From NCBI GenBank assembly GCA_029202845.1, contig CP119315.1:2015001-2079000 (forward strand): DNA of 64,000 nt, in the 5' to 3' direction. This document shows positions 17,508 to 26,512 of the stretch, one piece after another. The translations under genes and the position numbers were made by a program. The notes under the pieces were generated by a model. That model made no database searches and was not told the DNA's origin. It saw only the letters and a list, made by a program, of their open reading frames with translations. This DNA comes from Candidatus Sphingomonas colombiensis. GTDB lineage: Bacteria > Pseudomonadota > Alphaproteobacteria > Sphingomonadales > Sphingomonadaceae. Each line of letters begins with the position of its first letter. Position 1 is the first letter of the stretch.

Positions 17508-18182
17508 GTGGCCCAGCCGCTCATGCCCCATGCGACCGCTTCATGGCTGGTCGATAATACTGCGCTCAGCTTCGAGCAGATCGCCGATTTCTGCGGCCTC
17601 CACATCCTTGAGGTGCAGGCGATCGCGGACGATACCGCCGCTACCAAGCTGACCGGCCGCGATCCGGTGCGTGCGCACGAACTGACGATGGAGCAGATCG
17701 AAAAGGGGCAGGCAAACCCCGATTATCGCCTTCAGATGACCAAGGGTCCGGAGCAGGTCCGCCGCACCAAGGGGCCGCGCTACACGCCGGTTTCGAAGCG
17801 GCAGGACAAGCCGGACGGCATCGCCTGGATCATCCGCAATCACCCCGAGATCACCGACGGCACCATCTCCACGCTGATCGGCACGACGCGCACCACGATC
17901 GCCGCGATCCGCGAGCGCTCGCACTGGAACATCGCCAATATCGTGCCGAAGGATCCGGTGACGCTCGGCCTCACCACGCAGCGCGAGCTTGACGCTGCCG
18001 TGTCCAAAGCGGCGAAGGCATCGGGCGTCGAACAGGCCCCGACCGACCACCGGCTCGAAGGCGATCGCGAAGCGCTGATCGAACAGCTTCGCGCCGAGCG
18101 CCTTCAGGCGGCGCGCGATGCCGAGTCCGCCGGTGATGAGGCCGCTGGCGGTGGTGGCTTCGAGGATCCGTTTCGCCGCTGA
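17508..18182 (+). CDS. trcR: cell cycle transcriptional regulator TrcR (DUF1013)
   Basis: 224 aa, the length and layout of the alphaproteobacterial DUF1013 family. The N-terminal part has LMPHATASWLVDNTALSFEQ and IADFCGLHILEVQAIADD, a helix-turn-helix-like module; the centre has DGIAWIIRNHPEITDGTIS and LIGTTRTTIAAIRERSHWN, a second one. The C-terminus is Ala/Gly-rich. In Caulobacter the homologue TrcR is linked to cell-cycle transcription. The start is GTG 17508 with GATGGAG some 12 bases upstream. It is monocistronic by spacing, with a hairpin before and after. Confidence 0.93.
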   Translation: MAQPLMPHATASWLVDNTALSFEQIADFCGLHILEVQAIADDTAATKLTGRDPVRAHELTMEQIEKGQANPDYRLQMTKGPEQVRRTKGPRYTPVSKRQDKPDGIAWIIRNHPEITDGTISTLIGTTRTTIAAIRERSHWNIANIVPKDPVTLGLTTQRELDAAVSKAAKASGVEQAPTDHRLEGDREALIEQLRAERLQAARDAESAGDEAAGGGGFEDPFRR

Positions 18183-18210
18183 TCTGGCCGTTTCGGTCGC
18201 ATTGTGATAG

Positions 18211-18237
18211 CTCCCGCGCGGTTCGGCTGCGCGGGAG
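18211..18237 (+). promoter_or_regulatory. hairpin burying the ribosome site of the next gene
   Basis: CTCCCGCGC (18211-18219) pairs perfectly with GCGCGGGAG (18229-18237) around a 9-base loop. The 3' arm contains most of the GGGAGG Shine-Dalgarno sequence of the gene starting at 18244. No T-run follows, so a plain terminator is less likely than an RNA fold that limits translation. Confidence 0.4.
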
Positions 18238-18243
18238 GCTGCG

Positions 18244-18648
18244 ATGCGCAAATTGATCGGTCTGGTGGTCGGCATCGTCGTTTCGATGGTGGCGATCACG
18301 CTGGTCGAGCTGCTCGGCCGCGCTCTATTTCCGCCGCCGCCCGGAATCGACATGAGCGACGCCGCCTCTATCGCGCGTGCGGTGGCGGCGATTCCGCTCG
18401 GCACCAAGATGATGGTCGTCGTCGCATGGTTCACCGGCGCGGTAGCGGGCGGGTGGGCCGGGCTAGCCGTGTCGCGCTGGCGCATCGTGCCGTGGCTGGT
18501 GGCCGTGGGCATTCTGATCGGCGCGATCATCTCCTTCCAGCAAATCCCGCACCCGTTGTGGATGCAAATTGGCGGCGCGCTGCTCCCCTTCGTCGGCGCT
18601 CTGCTCGTGCTGCGGTTCGCCGCGCGAGAAGTTAAGCCGATCGCTTGA
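18244..18648 (+). CDS. small integral membrane protein, unknown
   Basis: 134 aa, not recognised. Four hydrophobic segments are visible: residues 4-27, 57-75, 80-98 and 108-124, with a periplasmic-type loop (PPPPGIDMSDAASIARA) after the first. A GGGAGG site lies 5 bases before the ATG, inside the 3' arm of a hairpin. It follows trcR and precedes an MBL-fold hydrolase by 3 bases, so it may be cotranscribed with the latter. Confidence 0.78.
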   Translation: MRKLIGLVVGIVVSMVAITLVELLGRALFPPPPGIDMSDAASIARAVAAIPLGTKMMVVVAWFTGAVAGGWAGLAVSRWRIVPWLVAVGILIGAIISFQQIPHPLWMQIGGALLPFVGALLVLRFAAREVKPIA

Positions 18649-18651
18649 GTT

Positions 18652-19773
18652 ATGCACGCGGCGGTGGCACCGTCGTTCGCGATGGCAGCAAATATCCAGC
18701 GTACCCTGATCGGCGACGAGGGGCTTACCCCCACCAGCCACGCGGGTCTCACCTTTCCCTTTGGCGAGCGTGGGCCGCAGCCGGGCGAATTGCTCACGCT
18801 GGCGGAGGGCATCCGCTGGTGGCGCGTGCCGATGACCGGCCCGCTCAAGCACGTCAACGGCCTGATCCTCGACGATGGCGATCACGCAGCGATGGCGATC
18901 GACACCGGCACCGCCTCGCCGCGATCGACCGAGGCATGGAACACGATCCTCGACGGCCCGCTCAACGGCTCGCGGATCAGCCGCATCCTTGGCACCCATC
19001 TGCACCCCGATCATATCGGGCTCGCCGGCTGGCTCTCGCGTCGGTTCGACGACGCGCCCGTTGTAATGACGCGCACCGAATGGCTGATGGCGCGAATGCT
19101 GGCAGCGGACGGCCGGCCGGAAGTGCCGCGCGAGCAGCTCGATCACTGGCGTGGTGCAGGGTGGGACGAGGAGCAGATCGCGCGCGGCATGAGCTCCGGC
19201 TGGTCGAATTTCGCCAAGATGATCTCGCGCTTGCCGCTGACCTACACGCGCATCCGTGATGGCGAGGTGCTGCGCATCGGCGGGGCGGATTGGAGCGTCG
19301 TCACCGGCAATGGGCACAGCCCCGAACATGCCTGTCTCGTCGATTACGATCGCCGCATCCTGATCTCGGGCGATCAGGTGCTGCCCAAGATCAGTTCCAA
19401 CGTCTCGCTGCATGTCAGCCAGAGCAATGAAGACCCGCTGGGCGACTGGCTCGATTCGATCGCCAAGTTCCGCCAATTGCCCGAGGACCTGCTCGTGCTG
19501 CCGGGGCATGGCGATCCGTTCTACGGCCTCCACGCCCGGCTGGACGCGCTGGACCATGAGCATCGCGACCGCCTCGATGCGCTGGTCGACCGGATGGCGG
19601 CCGGGCCGATCCGTGCGGTCGATTGCTTTACCACCTTGTTCCGTCGCCCGATCGGGCCCGAGGTGGTCGGCATGGCGACCGGCGAGGCGCTGGCCCACCT
19701 GCGTCGGCTGGAAGTAGAGGGGCGGGCGGTTCGGGAGGTGCGCGACGGCATATGGTGGTACGCCCGCGCCTGA
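18652..19773 (+). CDS. MBL-fold metallo-hydrolase
   Basis: 373 aa. The zinc motif reads THLHPDHIG (H-x-H-x-D-H), followed by GNGHSPEHACLVD, ILISGDQVLPKISSN and LPGHGDPF, the remaining ligands of the beta-lactamase fold. The C-terminal ~90 residues form a small winged-helix-like domain (HEHRDRLDALVDRMAAG ... VGMATGEALAHLRRLEVEG), the layout of MBL proteins related to LACTB2. Probably a cytosolic thioester or phosphoester hydrolase; substrate unknown. ATG 18652 has no ribosome site and ATG 18682 is possible. Confidence 0.85.
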   Translation: MHAAVAPSFAMAANIQRTLIGDEGLTPTSHAGLTFPFGERGPQPGELLTLAEGIRWWRVPMTGPLKHVNGLILDDGDHAAMAIDTGTASPRSTEAWNTILDGPLNGSRISRILGTHLHPDHIGLAGWLSRRFDDAPVVMTRTEWLMARMLAADGRPEVPREQLDHWRGAGWDEEQIARGMSSGWSNFAKMISRLPLTYTRIRDGEVLRIGGADWSVVTGNGHSPEHACLVDYDRRILISGDQVLPKISSNVSLHVSQSNEDPLGDWLDSIAKFRQLPEDLLVLPGHGDPFYGLHARLDALDHEHRDRLDALVDRMAAGPIRAVDCFTTLFRRPIGPEVVGMATGEALAHLRRLEVEGRAVREVRDGIWWYARA

Positions 19774-19842
19774 CGCGCGGCTTTCACTTCGCCCCCGCGT
19801 GGCTATGATCCGCCGATCGCCGGGGGGCGAATCGGAGGCTGC

Positions 19843-20724
19843 ATGACCGATCCCACGCTACGCGACCGCGCCGTGCGGCTGTATGACGCTTTCACCCATG
19901 AACATCGTGACCGGCGGACGCTGCTGCGCGAGATGACCGCGCTGGCCGGCTCCGCCGTTGTCGCGGAGGCGCTGATCGCGGCGATCGGCGCATCGCCCGC
20001 GGCCGCTTCGATCACCCCGCCGGATGATGCGCGGCTGTTGACGCGCACGGTCAACTCGACCGTCGCGGGAAAGCCGTCGACCGCCTATCTCGCCCGGCCC
20101 AAGGCCGGCGGGCGCAAGCTCGGCACGGTGATGGTGATCCACGAGAATCGCGGGCTCAACGATCATATCCGCGATGTCGCCCGCCGCGTCGCGCTCGCCG
20201 GGTTCCGCGCGGTGGCGCCCGATTTCCTCGCGCCATGGGGCGGCACGCCAGCCGATGAGGACAAGGCGCGCGATATGATCGGCAAGGTCGATTATGACGT
20301 GATCATCGCACAGGGCCTCGCGATCCTCGCGGCGGCGAAGAGCGGGCCGGAGACGAGCGGGAAGGGCGGCATGGTCGGTTTCTGCTGGGGCGGCGCGCTG
20401 GTTGACCGGCTGGCGGTTTCCGGTGGCGGTGCGATCGATGCGGCGGTCGCCTATTACGGCCCCGCGCCATCGCCCGACCAGGCGGCGAAGGTGCAGGCGC
20501 CGATGATGCTTCATTATGCCGGCAAGGATAGTCGCGTCGCGCAAACCGGGGAGCCATGGGTGGCCGCGCTGAAGGCGGCCGGGAAATCGGTGGAGGCGTT
20601 TACCTATCCGGGGGTCGATCATGCCTTCAACAACGACACTTCCGCCGAGCGATACGACAAGGCAGCGGCGGAACTGGCATGGGGACGGACGATCGCGTTC
20701 TTCCACAAATTCCTTGACGGCTGA
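19843..20724 (+). CDS. dienelactone hydrolase family protein
   Basis: 293 aa alpha/beta hydrolase. The catalytic triad is of the Cys type: GFCWGGALV (nucleophile Cys), an Asp in HYAGKDSRV and His in PGVDHAFNND; HENRGLNDH supplies the Glu that holds the Cys in check. An N-terminal extension of about 60 residues includes LAGSAVVAEALIAAIG and may be an export or membrane signal, as in other long family members. Dienelactone hydrolases open lactone rings in chloroaromatic and protocatechuate-type pathways, but this longer group has not been tied to one substrate. Downstream is another GST gene. Confidence 0.88.
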   Translation: MTDPTLRDRAVRLYDAFTHEHRDRRTLLREMTALAGSAVVAEALIAAIGASPAAASITPPDDARLLTRTVNSTVAGKPSTAYLARPKAGGRKLGTVMVIHENRGLNDHIRDVARRVALAGFRAVAPDFLAPWGGTPADEDKARDMIGKVDYDVIIAQGLAILAAAKSGPETSGKGGMVGFCWGGALVDRLAVSGGGAIDAAVAYYGPAPSPDQAAKVQAPMMLHYAGKDSRVAQTGEPWVAALKAAGKSVEAFTYPGVDHAFNNDTSAERYDKAAAELAWGRTIAFFHKFLDG

Positions 20725-20771
20725 CCGTTGAAATGTTCCTTCTTTGTTCTGATGAGAATCGATAGGAGGCG

Positions 20772-21401
20772 ATGGTGAGCGATCTGATCTTCTATACCAA
20801 TCCGATGTCGCGCGGGCGGATCGCGCGCTGGATGCTCGAAGAGGTTGGTGCGCCGTATGAAACGGTGTTGCTCGGTTATGGCGATACGATGAAGGCGCCT
20901 GAATATCTCGCGATCAATCCGATGGGGAAGGTGCCGGCGATCGTCCACAAGGGACGCGTCGTGACTGAAGGCGCGGCGATCATCGCCTATCTCGCGGAAG
21001 CCTTTCCGCAGGCCGGGCTCGCGCCTACTGCAGACGAGCGCGCCGATTATTATCGCTGGATGTTCTTCGCCGCAGGCCCGGTCGAGGCGGCGACGACCAA
21101 CCGCTCGCTCGGTGTCGAGCCCGATGCACGTCAGCAGACCATGGCGGGCTACGGGTCGCTCGATCGCGTCGTTGAGGTGTTGGAGAAGGCGGTGCGCGCG
21201 CATCCCTATATCGCCGGCGATCGCTTCACGGCGGCGGACGTTTATGTCGGCAGCCATATCGGCTGGGGCATGCAGTTCGGCTCCTTGCCCAAAAACGATG
21301 TGTTCGAAAATTATGTCGGGCGAATCATGGCGCGGGAAGCCGCGGTGCGCGCGCGCGCGATCGACGATGCGCTGATACCCAAGGAAACGCCGGGCGCCTG
21401 A
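20772..21401 (+). CDS. glutathione S-transferase family protein
   Basis: 209 aa. The N-terminal thioredoxin-like domain has YTNPMSRGRIARWMLEEVG with an active-site Ser, INPMGKVPAIVHKG with the cis-Pro, and TEGAAIIAYLAEAFP. The helical domain has YIAGDRFTAADVYVGSH, the N-capping box. A strong AGGAGG precedes the start; ATG 20772 and GTG 20775 are both possible. It differs clearly from the GST at 14819, so these are not recent duplicates. Substrate unknown. Confidence 0.9.
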   Translation: MVSDLIFYTNPMSRGRIARWMLEEVGAPYETVLLGYGDTMKAPEYLAINPMGKVPAIVHKGRVVTEGAAIIAYLAEAFPQAGLAPTADERADYYRWMFFAAGPVEAATTNRSLGVEPDARQQTMAGYGSLDRVVEVLEKAVRAHPYIAGDRFTAADVYVGSHIGWGMQFGSLPKNDVFENYVGRIMAREAAVRARAIDDALIPKETPGA

Positions 21402-21513
21402 GCAGGAAGGGGCCGATTTCCGCCGTGCGCGATGTGATGATCGTGGCGGCGGGGCTGTCCGAACCGGCGGGTCATCGTGATCTGGTGGCCTTGCCGTTGC
21501 TGCTTGGCGATGA

Positions 21514-22047
21514 CATTCTTCGCTTGGCCGGATATGGGCGGCTCGAATCAGTCAGAAGAGACAGGTCATTCGCCAGATCGCCGCGCTTCCCTATCGTATC
21601 GACGGATCGTCGCGCGACAGCGAAATCCAGGTTCTGCTCGTAACCTCGCGGGGGACGGGGCGTTGGGTCGTGCCCAAGGGCAATATCGGCCCCGGCGCCA
21701 CGCCGCATTCTGCCGCCGAGCAGGAAGCGGAGGAGGAAGCCGGCGTGTGCGGTGCGCTGTGCCCGGTCCCGCTCGGCACCTATCGCTATCGCAAGCGGCG
21801 CAGCAGCGGCGCGTCGCTGATGGCGGATGTCGTGCTGTTCCCGCTGGCGGTGACCACCGAGCTACCGACGTGGAAGGAGCAGGCGGAGCGCGAGCGCCGC
21901 TGGTTCTCACTCGCCGACGCGGCGCATGCCGTCGACGAACCCGATTTGCGCGAACTGATCCGATCCTTCGCTCCCTCGCAATTCGAGGTGGCGGTGCGCC
22001 GACAATCACTGCTGACCAGCCAACAACCAATTTCCGGAGTCCGCTCA
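21514..22047 (+). CDS. NUDIX hydrolase domain, no canonical start codon, in frame with DUF47
   Basis: The frame opens after a TGA at 21511-21513. From about 21565 it reads VIRQIAALPYRID, RWVVPKGNIGPG, then the NUDIX box with core QEAEEEAGV, of the diphosphoinositol/Ap-polyphosphate (DIPP-like) branch. No ATG, GTG or TTG occurs between 21514 and the conserved core, the first being GTG at 21670 inside it. Either the start is unusual or a one-base indel near 21564 separates it from an ATG at 21534. No stop lies between the domain and DUF47, so the proteins may be fused. The 110 bases before it hold no clear gene. Confidence 0.65.
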
Positions 22048-22692
22048 ATGTTCGCCTGGTTCCAGCGATTGCTGCCCAAGACCGGCAATTTCTTCGAGTT
22101 GTTCGAAGCCCATGCCGCGACCGTCCTGGCCGGGGCGGAAGCGACCGCGCGGCTGCTGCAGGGCGGCCCCTCGGCGCGCGAGCATATCCGCGAGATCATC
22201 GAGCGCGAGCATGACGCTGATCAGATCACGCGTGACGTGCTGACCACGGTGCGCGTCACCTTCCTCACCCCGTTCGATCGCGGCGCGATCACCGCGCTGA
22301 TCGGCGCGATGGACGACACGATTGATGAGATGCAGGCGGCCGCGAATGCGATCGATCTGTATCAGGTGACAGAGTTCGCACCGGAAATGCGCGACATGGC
22401 GGGCATCGTGCTAGATGCGGCCCGCGTTGCGGCGGAGGCGATGCCACTGCTGCGCGACGTTTCCCGCAACGGACCGCGCCTGCATGAACTGACCGAGCGG
22501 CTGGTGCGGATCGAGGGGCATGCCGATGAGGTCCATGCAGCCGGGCTCAAGCGCTCGCTGGAAAATTACGGGACGCAGGATACGCTGCGGTTCGTCGTCG
22601 AGCGTGAACTCTACAAGCATCTGGAGAGGATCGTCGACGCTTTCGAGGATGTCGCCGACGAGATCGACGGCATCGTCATCGATCACGCCTGA
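22048..22692 (+). CDS. DUF47 (PhoU-like) phosphate transport regulator
   Basis: 214 aa from ATG 22048, which has GGAG 8 bases upstream. The protein begins MFAWFQRLLPKTGNFFELF and ends VADEIDGIVIDHA, with REIIEREHDADQITRDVL in the middle, the standard DUF47 family from end to end. DUF47 proteins are helical PhoU relatives paired with PiT transporters, as here with pit starting 8 bases downstream. They are thought to restrain or tune low-affinity phosphate uptake. The frame is open backwards into a NUDIX domain, so a longer fusion product may exist beside this internal start. Confidence 0.9.
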   Translation: MFAWFQRLLPKTGNFFELFEAHAATVLAGAEATARLLQGGPSAREHIREIIEREHDADQITRDVLTTVRVTFLTPFDRGAITALIGAMDDTIDEMQAAANAIDLYQVTEFAPEMRDMAGIVLDAARVAAEAMPLLRDVSRNGPRLHELTERLVRIEGHADEVHAAGLKRSLENYGTQDTLRFVVERELYKHLERIVDAFEDVADEIDGIVIDHA

Positions 22693-22700
22693 TCTCGACG

Positions 22701-23714
22701 ATGCATTCGCTCGCCTTTCCGCTGCTCGTCGGGCTGATCTTCGTCGCGCTGGCGTTCGATTATCTCAACGGCCTGCACGATGCCGCCAACTCGATCGCCA
22801 CGGTGGTCGCGACGCGGCTGCTCTCGCCGGTGAGGGCGGTGGTGTTCGCCGCCTTCTTCAACTTCGCCGCATATTTTCTGACGATCGCTTTCCCCAGCCT
22901 GCATGCGGTGGCGGAGACGATCGGTAAGGGGCTGATCGACAAGAATATGGTCACCCCGGCCGTGATCTTCGGCGCGCTGGGCGGGGCGATGTCGTGGAAT
23001 GTCATCACCTGGCTGCGCGGCATTCCGTCATCGAGCAGCCACGCGCTGGTCGGCGGGCTGATCGGCGCCGGCGTGACGCATGGCGGCATGACCGCGGTGA
23101 AATGGGTCGGGCTCAACAAGACGCTGCTCGCGATCGTACTGTCGCCGCTGCTGGGCATGATGCTAGCGATGCTGGTGATGCTCGTCAGCAGCTGGGCGCT
23201 GCGTCGCGCGACCTCGGGTCATGCGGAGCGTTCGTTCCGCGTGATGCACCTGTTTTCGTCGGCGGCTTATTCACTGAGCCACGGCCTAAACGACGCGCAG
23301 AAGACGATGGGGATCATCACGGTCCTGCTTTATTCCACCGGCTATCTGACCGGGCCGTTCGAGGTGCCGCATTGGGTGGCGGTGAGCTGTTATATCGCGA
23401 TCGCGCTCGGCACCGTGACGGGCGGGTGGAAGATCATCGAGACGATGGGCTCGCGGATCACCAAGCTGTCGCAGCATCAAGGCTTTAGCGCGTCGTTCGC
23501 CGGGTCGATCGTGCTGTTCGGCGCCTCCGTGCTGGGCATTCCGGTGTCCACCACCCACACCATCACCGGCGCGATCGTCGGCGCGGGCACGGCGCGTCGG
23601 GCATCCTCGGTGCGCTGGGGCGTGGCGAGCAACGTGGTGGTGGCATGGATCATCACGATCCCCGCATCGGCGGCGATCGGCGCGCTTTTCTATCTGATGA
23701 CGCGTCTGTTCTGA
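22701..23714 (+). CDS. pit: PiT-family inorganic phosphate transporter
   Basis: 337 aa polytopic membrane protein. Two inverted PD001131-type repeats carry the signatures DYLNGLHDAANSIATVVATR near residue 20 and SLSHGLNDAQKTMGIIT near residue 190; GIPSSSSHALVGGLIGAG and GIPVSTTHTITGAIVGAG are the re-entrant loops that bind phosphate. It should be a low-affinity symporter of metal-phosphate or sodium/proton with phosphate. The gene is translated in tandem with DUF47. A hairpin terminator follows the stop. Confidence 0.96.
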   Translation: MHSLAFPLLVGLIFVALAFDYLNGLHDAANSIATVVATRLLSPVRAVVFAAFFNFAAYFLTIAFPSLHAVAETIGKGLIDKNMVTPAVIFGALGGAMSWNVITWLRGIPSSSSHALVGGLIGAGVTHGGMTAVKWVGLNKTLLAIVLSPLLGMMLAMLVMLVSSWALRRATSGHAERSFRVMHLFSSAAYSLSHGLNDAQKTMGIITVLLYSTGYLTGPFEVPHWVAVSCYIAIALGTVTGGWKIIETMGSRITKLSQHQGFSASFAGSIVLFGASVLGIPVSTTHTITGAIVGAGTARRASSVRWGVASNVVVAWIITIPASAAIGALFYLMTRLF

Positions 23715-23737
23715 TCCGCTTGCGCGGATCCGATATC

Positions 23738-23780
23738 GACGCGGGATTCGAACGGATCGGATCCCGCGTCCGACGATTTT
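23738..23780. terminator. bidirectional terminator between pit and the TonB receptor gene
   Basis: GACGCGGGAT (23738-23747) pairs perfectly with ATCCCGCGTC (23761-23770) around a 13-base loop, with CGACGATTTT following on the plus strand. It lies between two convergent genes. The same GACGCGGGA arm recurs in a hairpin at 32630-32652. Confidence 0.6.
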
Positions 23781-26451
23781 AGAACATCTTGCGCAGTGAC
23801 AGGCTGATCGTCCGGCCCATCGGATCGAGATAGCCCGGCTGATAGGCGAGCGGCGTCGCGCCGGTCGCGTCCGTCACGCGTTGACGGCTGTTTAAGATAT
23901 TGCTCACGCCAAGCGACAGCCGCAAGCCGCGCGCCCAGCTTTCATGCGGCACGCGCTGCTGGATATTCGCAAACAGGCGAAGGTTGAATGTCGCGAGCGA
24001 CGAGAAATGCAGATCGCCCACCGCCGGGGTGGCGGAGGTCCGCGTCGTCGCGGCGGCGCTCCAGTTTCCGCTCAGTCGCAGGCCGACGCCGTTATCGACA
24101 ACCCCGGCGTTGAACGAGACCTGATGGCGCGGCTGGGTGATCGCGCCGATCGTGTCGCCGGCGAGGAGATCGAGCGGTTGCGAGCCATCGCGCAGCACCA
24201 GCGTGTCGCGGATCGCCCAGGTGTGCCAGATCGAAAGCTGGAGCCGCGCCTCGTTGCCACCGCCGCCACGTCCGCCGCCGAAGCCACCGCGCCCGCCGCC
24301 GAATCCGCCACGCCCGCCGCCACCCGGGCCGCCGAATCCGCCACCCGGGCCGCCGTGGCCGCCAAAGCCGTCACCTCCCGCTCCGCCGGGACCGCCGAAG
24401 CCTTCCGGCGGCGGCCCCATGTCGTTGGGCGGGGGTGGCGAGTTATCAGCTCCACCACCGCGCTGACCGTTGACCACCACGTCGCCCGGCGCGCCGCGCG
24501 CGCCCTGCACGCCCGTGGCCTCCAGTTGTTGCTGCTGCTGCTGCGGTGTCGCGCCATCCGCACCGGGCCGACCGGATTGACCGCCCTCGCGATTGCGGCG
24601 CGGCCATCCGCCCGGCGGCGGCGTGGGGCGCGTTGCGGCGCGCAGCACCTTCGAGAAGACGACGCCCCAGCGAAGCTGTTCCTTTTCCTCGCGCGCGAAG
24701 TTCAGCGGCCGCGCGTCGATGCTCTCAAGCTCGCCATTTTCATCGCGGATGAAGCGATCAGGAAAGGCGTTCTGGGCGAACAGGCTCGCGCCGGTCAGGC
24801 TGCCGATCGGATTGTTCACCCGGCTGTTGAGATAATTGGCGTTGATCGTCAGATCGAGCTTCGACACCGGCTTCACCGAGAAGCCGAGCTTGAACACATG
24901 CCGATCATCGGCCTTCAGATTGGGATTGCCGCCGGTGATCTGCGACACCTGCACCGTCTGGCCGGTTACATAGTCGAAGATGCGCACATTGGGCACGACG
25001 AGCAGCGGCGCCTCAAGCTGCTGCAACGTCGGCGCGACGCGATCCTCGTTGACCGAGGCGATCACGCTGATCCCGGTGCGCGGCGTCCAGTTCAGACCGT
25101 AGCCGAATGTGCCGAGCGTGCCGTAATCCGAAAGCTGGTTGAGTTCGCCGTTTACGTTGGCCGTCAGCGTGCCGATCGCGCTCAGGAAGCCGGTTTTGGT
25201 GCTGGTCAGCGGAATGTCGAAGCTGAGCTGCGCATTGCCCGTGGAGCGCGTGACCGCGCTCGACAGGGTGGAGGCGCCCAGCCGATCAGTCGTGGAGGTC
25301 AACTGGCTGGCGTTCCCGCCGATCTGGAACGATGTGCGCACTTTGCCGCCGGGCAGCGCGAATAACGGGCCGGACACCAGCAACGACGCGCCGGCGGTGT
25401 TGCCGATCGCAATCGCATGCTGATCGCGGATGCTGGCGCTCTGGAAGCGATCGGTGTCGCTGCGCGCGTCGCTGTGATCGTAGGTGCCGGTGAAGGAGAG
25501 CTTCCAGTTCGTCGACAGATCGTAGTTCAGCGTCAGGCCGCTATGCGCGGTGAACGTATTGCTATCCTGCCGCAGCGCCGCAATCTCATCCGGGTCGAGC
25601 GCGGCGGAGAGGGGCGCGCCGCCGACGAGCCCACGGCTGGTCTGATAGCCTGCGGTGCCGTTCAGCGACGCGGTGAGCTTCGGCGAGATCTGATAGGCAT
25701 AGGTGCCGTTGAGCGAATAGTTGCGCGTCGATGGCTGGAGCGTGCGGAAATCGGTGTCGCTCGCGAATGGGTTGGCGGGATCGCTCGCGGCCGGATCGGC
25801 GATGATGCCGCGCTGGCTTTCGAGCAGCGCCGCGCTCGTCTTGGCGCGGGCCACGACGTTCAGCCGCTGATTGTCGTGAATTTTGGTGAGGCCGAACTCG
25901 CCATTGACGTTGCCGCCGCCGCCTTCGGTCGCCGCACCCGCGCCCGCGCTGACGACGCGCGCGTGGAAACGGCGGCGCAGGATGATGTTCACCACCTTCT
26001 GCGTGGCGCTATAACCGTATTTCAGCGCGACTTCCTCCGGCAGGATATCGAGCCGCGCGATCGCCTCGGTCGGCAGGTCGCCCACTTCGTTGATGCCGGA
26101 AATGCGCTTGCCGTTGACCAGCACGACCGGGCCGCTGCTGCCGCGCCCCTGAATGCTCGAGGTCTGGTCCGAAATCTGATCGAGCAGATCGCTGACCGAA
26201 TCCACGCCGTAAGCCGCGATATCGGCCGGCGTCAGCTGGTTTTCCGGGGGGATGTTGCCGATCACCGCGCCGGGCAGCGCCTGCCCCGTGACGACCACGT
26301 CTTCCTGTTCCGTCACATCCGTTTCGGCCGGGGCGTGTGCAGCTTCCTTTGCCTCCTGCGCGCTGGCGGGGGAGGTTGATGCGAGTGCAGCGAGCACAAG
26401 CGCGAGCGCAGAATGAAGCGTGCGGCGTGAGGCGGAAGATGAAGTGAACAT
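23779..26451 (-). CDS. TonB-dependent outer membrane receptor with Gly-rich insert
   Basis: 890 aa. ATG 26451 starts a signal peptide ending in STSPASAQ; a longer reading has no signal. The TonB box region (EQEDVVVTGQ) and plug domain (LTPADIAAYGVDSVSDLLDQ, PVVLVNGKRISG) lead into the 22-strand barrel, ending in LSLRKMF with a terminal Phe. The barrel is interrupted around residues 625-735 by a Pro/Gln run (PQQQQQQ) and about 50 residues of GGFGG/GGPGG repeats. The neighbouring EF-hand lipoprotein, 61 bases upstream on the same strand, has a similar Gly-rich tract. The ligand is unknown. Confidence 0.9.
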   Translation of the reverse strand: MFTSSSASRRTLHSALALVLAALASTSPASAQEAKEAAHAPAETDVTEQEDVVVTGQALPGAVIGNIPPENQLTPADIAAYGVDSVSDLLDQISDQTSSIQGRGSSGPVVLVNGKRISGINEVGDLPTEAIARLDILPEEVALKYGYSATQKVVNIILRRRFHARVVSAGAGAATEGGGGNVNGEFGLTKIHDNQRLNVVARAKTSAALLESQRGIIADPAASDPANPFASDTDFRTLQPSTRNYSLNGTYAYQISPKLTASLNGTAGYQTSRGLVGGAPLSAALDPDEIAALRQDSNTFTAHSGLTLNYDLSTNWKLSFTGTYDHSDARSDTDRFQSASIRDQHAIAIGNTAGASLLVSGPLFALPGGKVRTSFQIGGNASQLTSTTDRLGASTLSSAVTRSTGNAQLSFDIPLTSTKTGFLSAIGTLTANVNGELNQLSDYGTLGTFGYGLNWTPRTGISVIASVNEDRVAPTLQQLEAPLLVVPNVRIFDYVTGQTVQVSQITGGNPNLKADDRHVFKLGFSVKPVSKLDLTINANYLNSRVNNPIGSLTGASLFAQNAFPDRFIRDENGELESIDARPLNFAREEKEQLRWGVVFSKVLRAATRPTPPPGGWPRRNREGGQSGRPGADGATPQQQQQQLEATGVQGARGAPGDVVVNGQRGGGADNSPPPPNDMGPPPEGFGGPGGAGGDGFGGHGGPGGGFGGPGGGGRGGFGGGRGGFGGGRGGGGNEARLQLSIWHTWAIRDTLVLRDGSQPLDLLAGDTIGAITQPRHQVSFNAGVVDNGVGLRLSGNWSAAATTRTSATPAVGDLHFSSLATFNLRLFANIQQRVPHESWARGLRLSLGVSNILNSRQRVTDATGATPLAYQPGYLDPMGRTISLSLRKMF

Positions 26452-26512
26452 GATTTCCCGGTGATGACGCAACGAAGATGAACGGATGCTTGGCGCGGGC
26501 GTGTCGCGCAAC

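Noticed and set aside
21425..21643. Frame starting MRDVMIVAAGLSEPAGH between the GST and the NUDIX domain
   Set aside because: Looks partly protein-like but has no family match and its second half overlaps the NUDIX coding sequence in another frame.
24240..24420. Repetitive GGC/CCG tract as a noncoding repeat or CRISPR-like array
   Set aside because: It is in frame within the TonB receptor and encodes Gly-rich sequence; there are no spacers. No CRISPR array was seen anywhere in the window.
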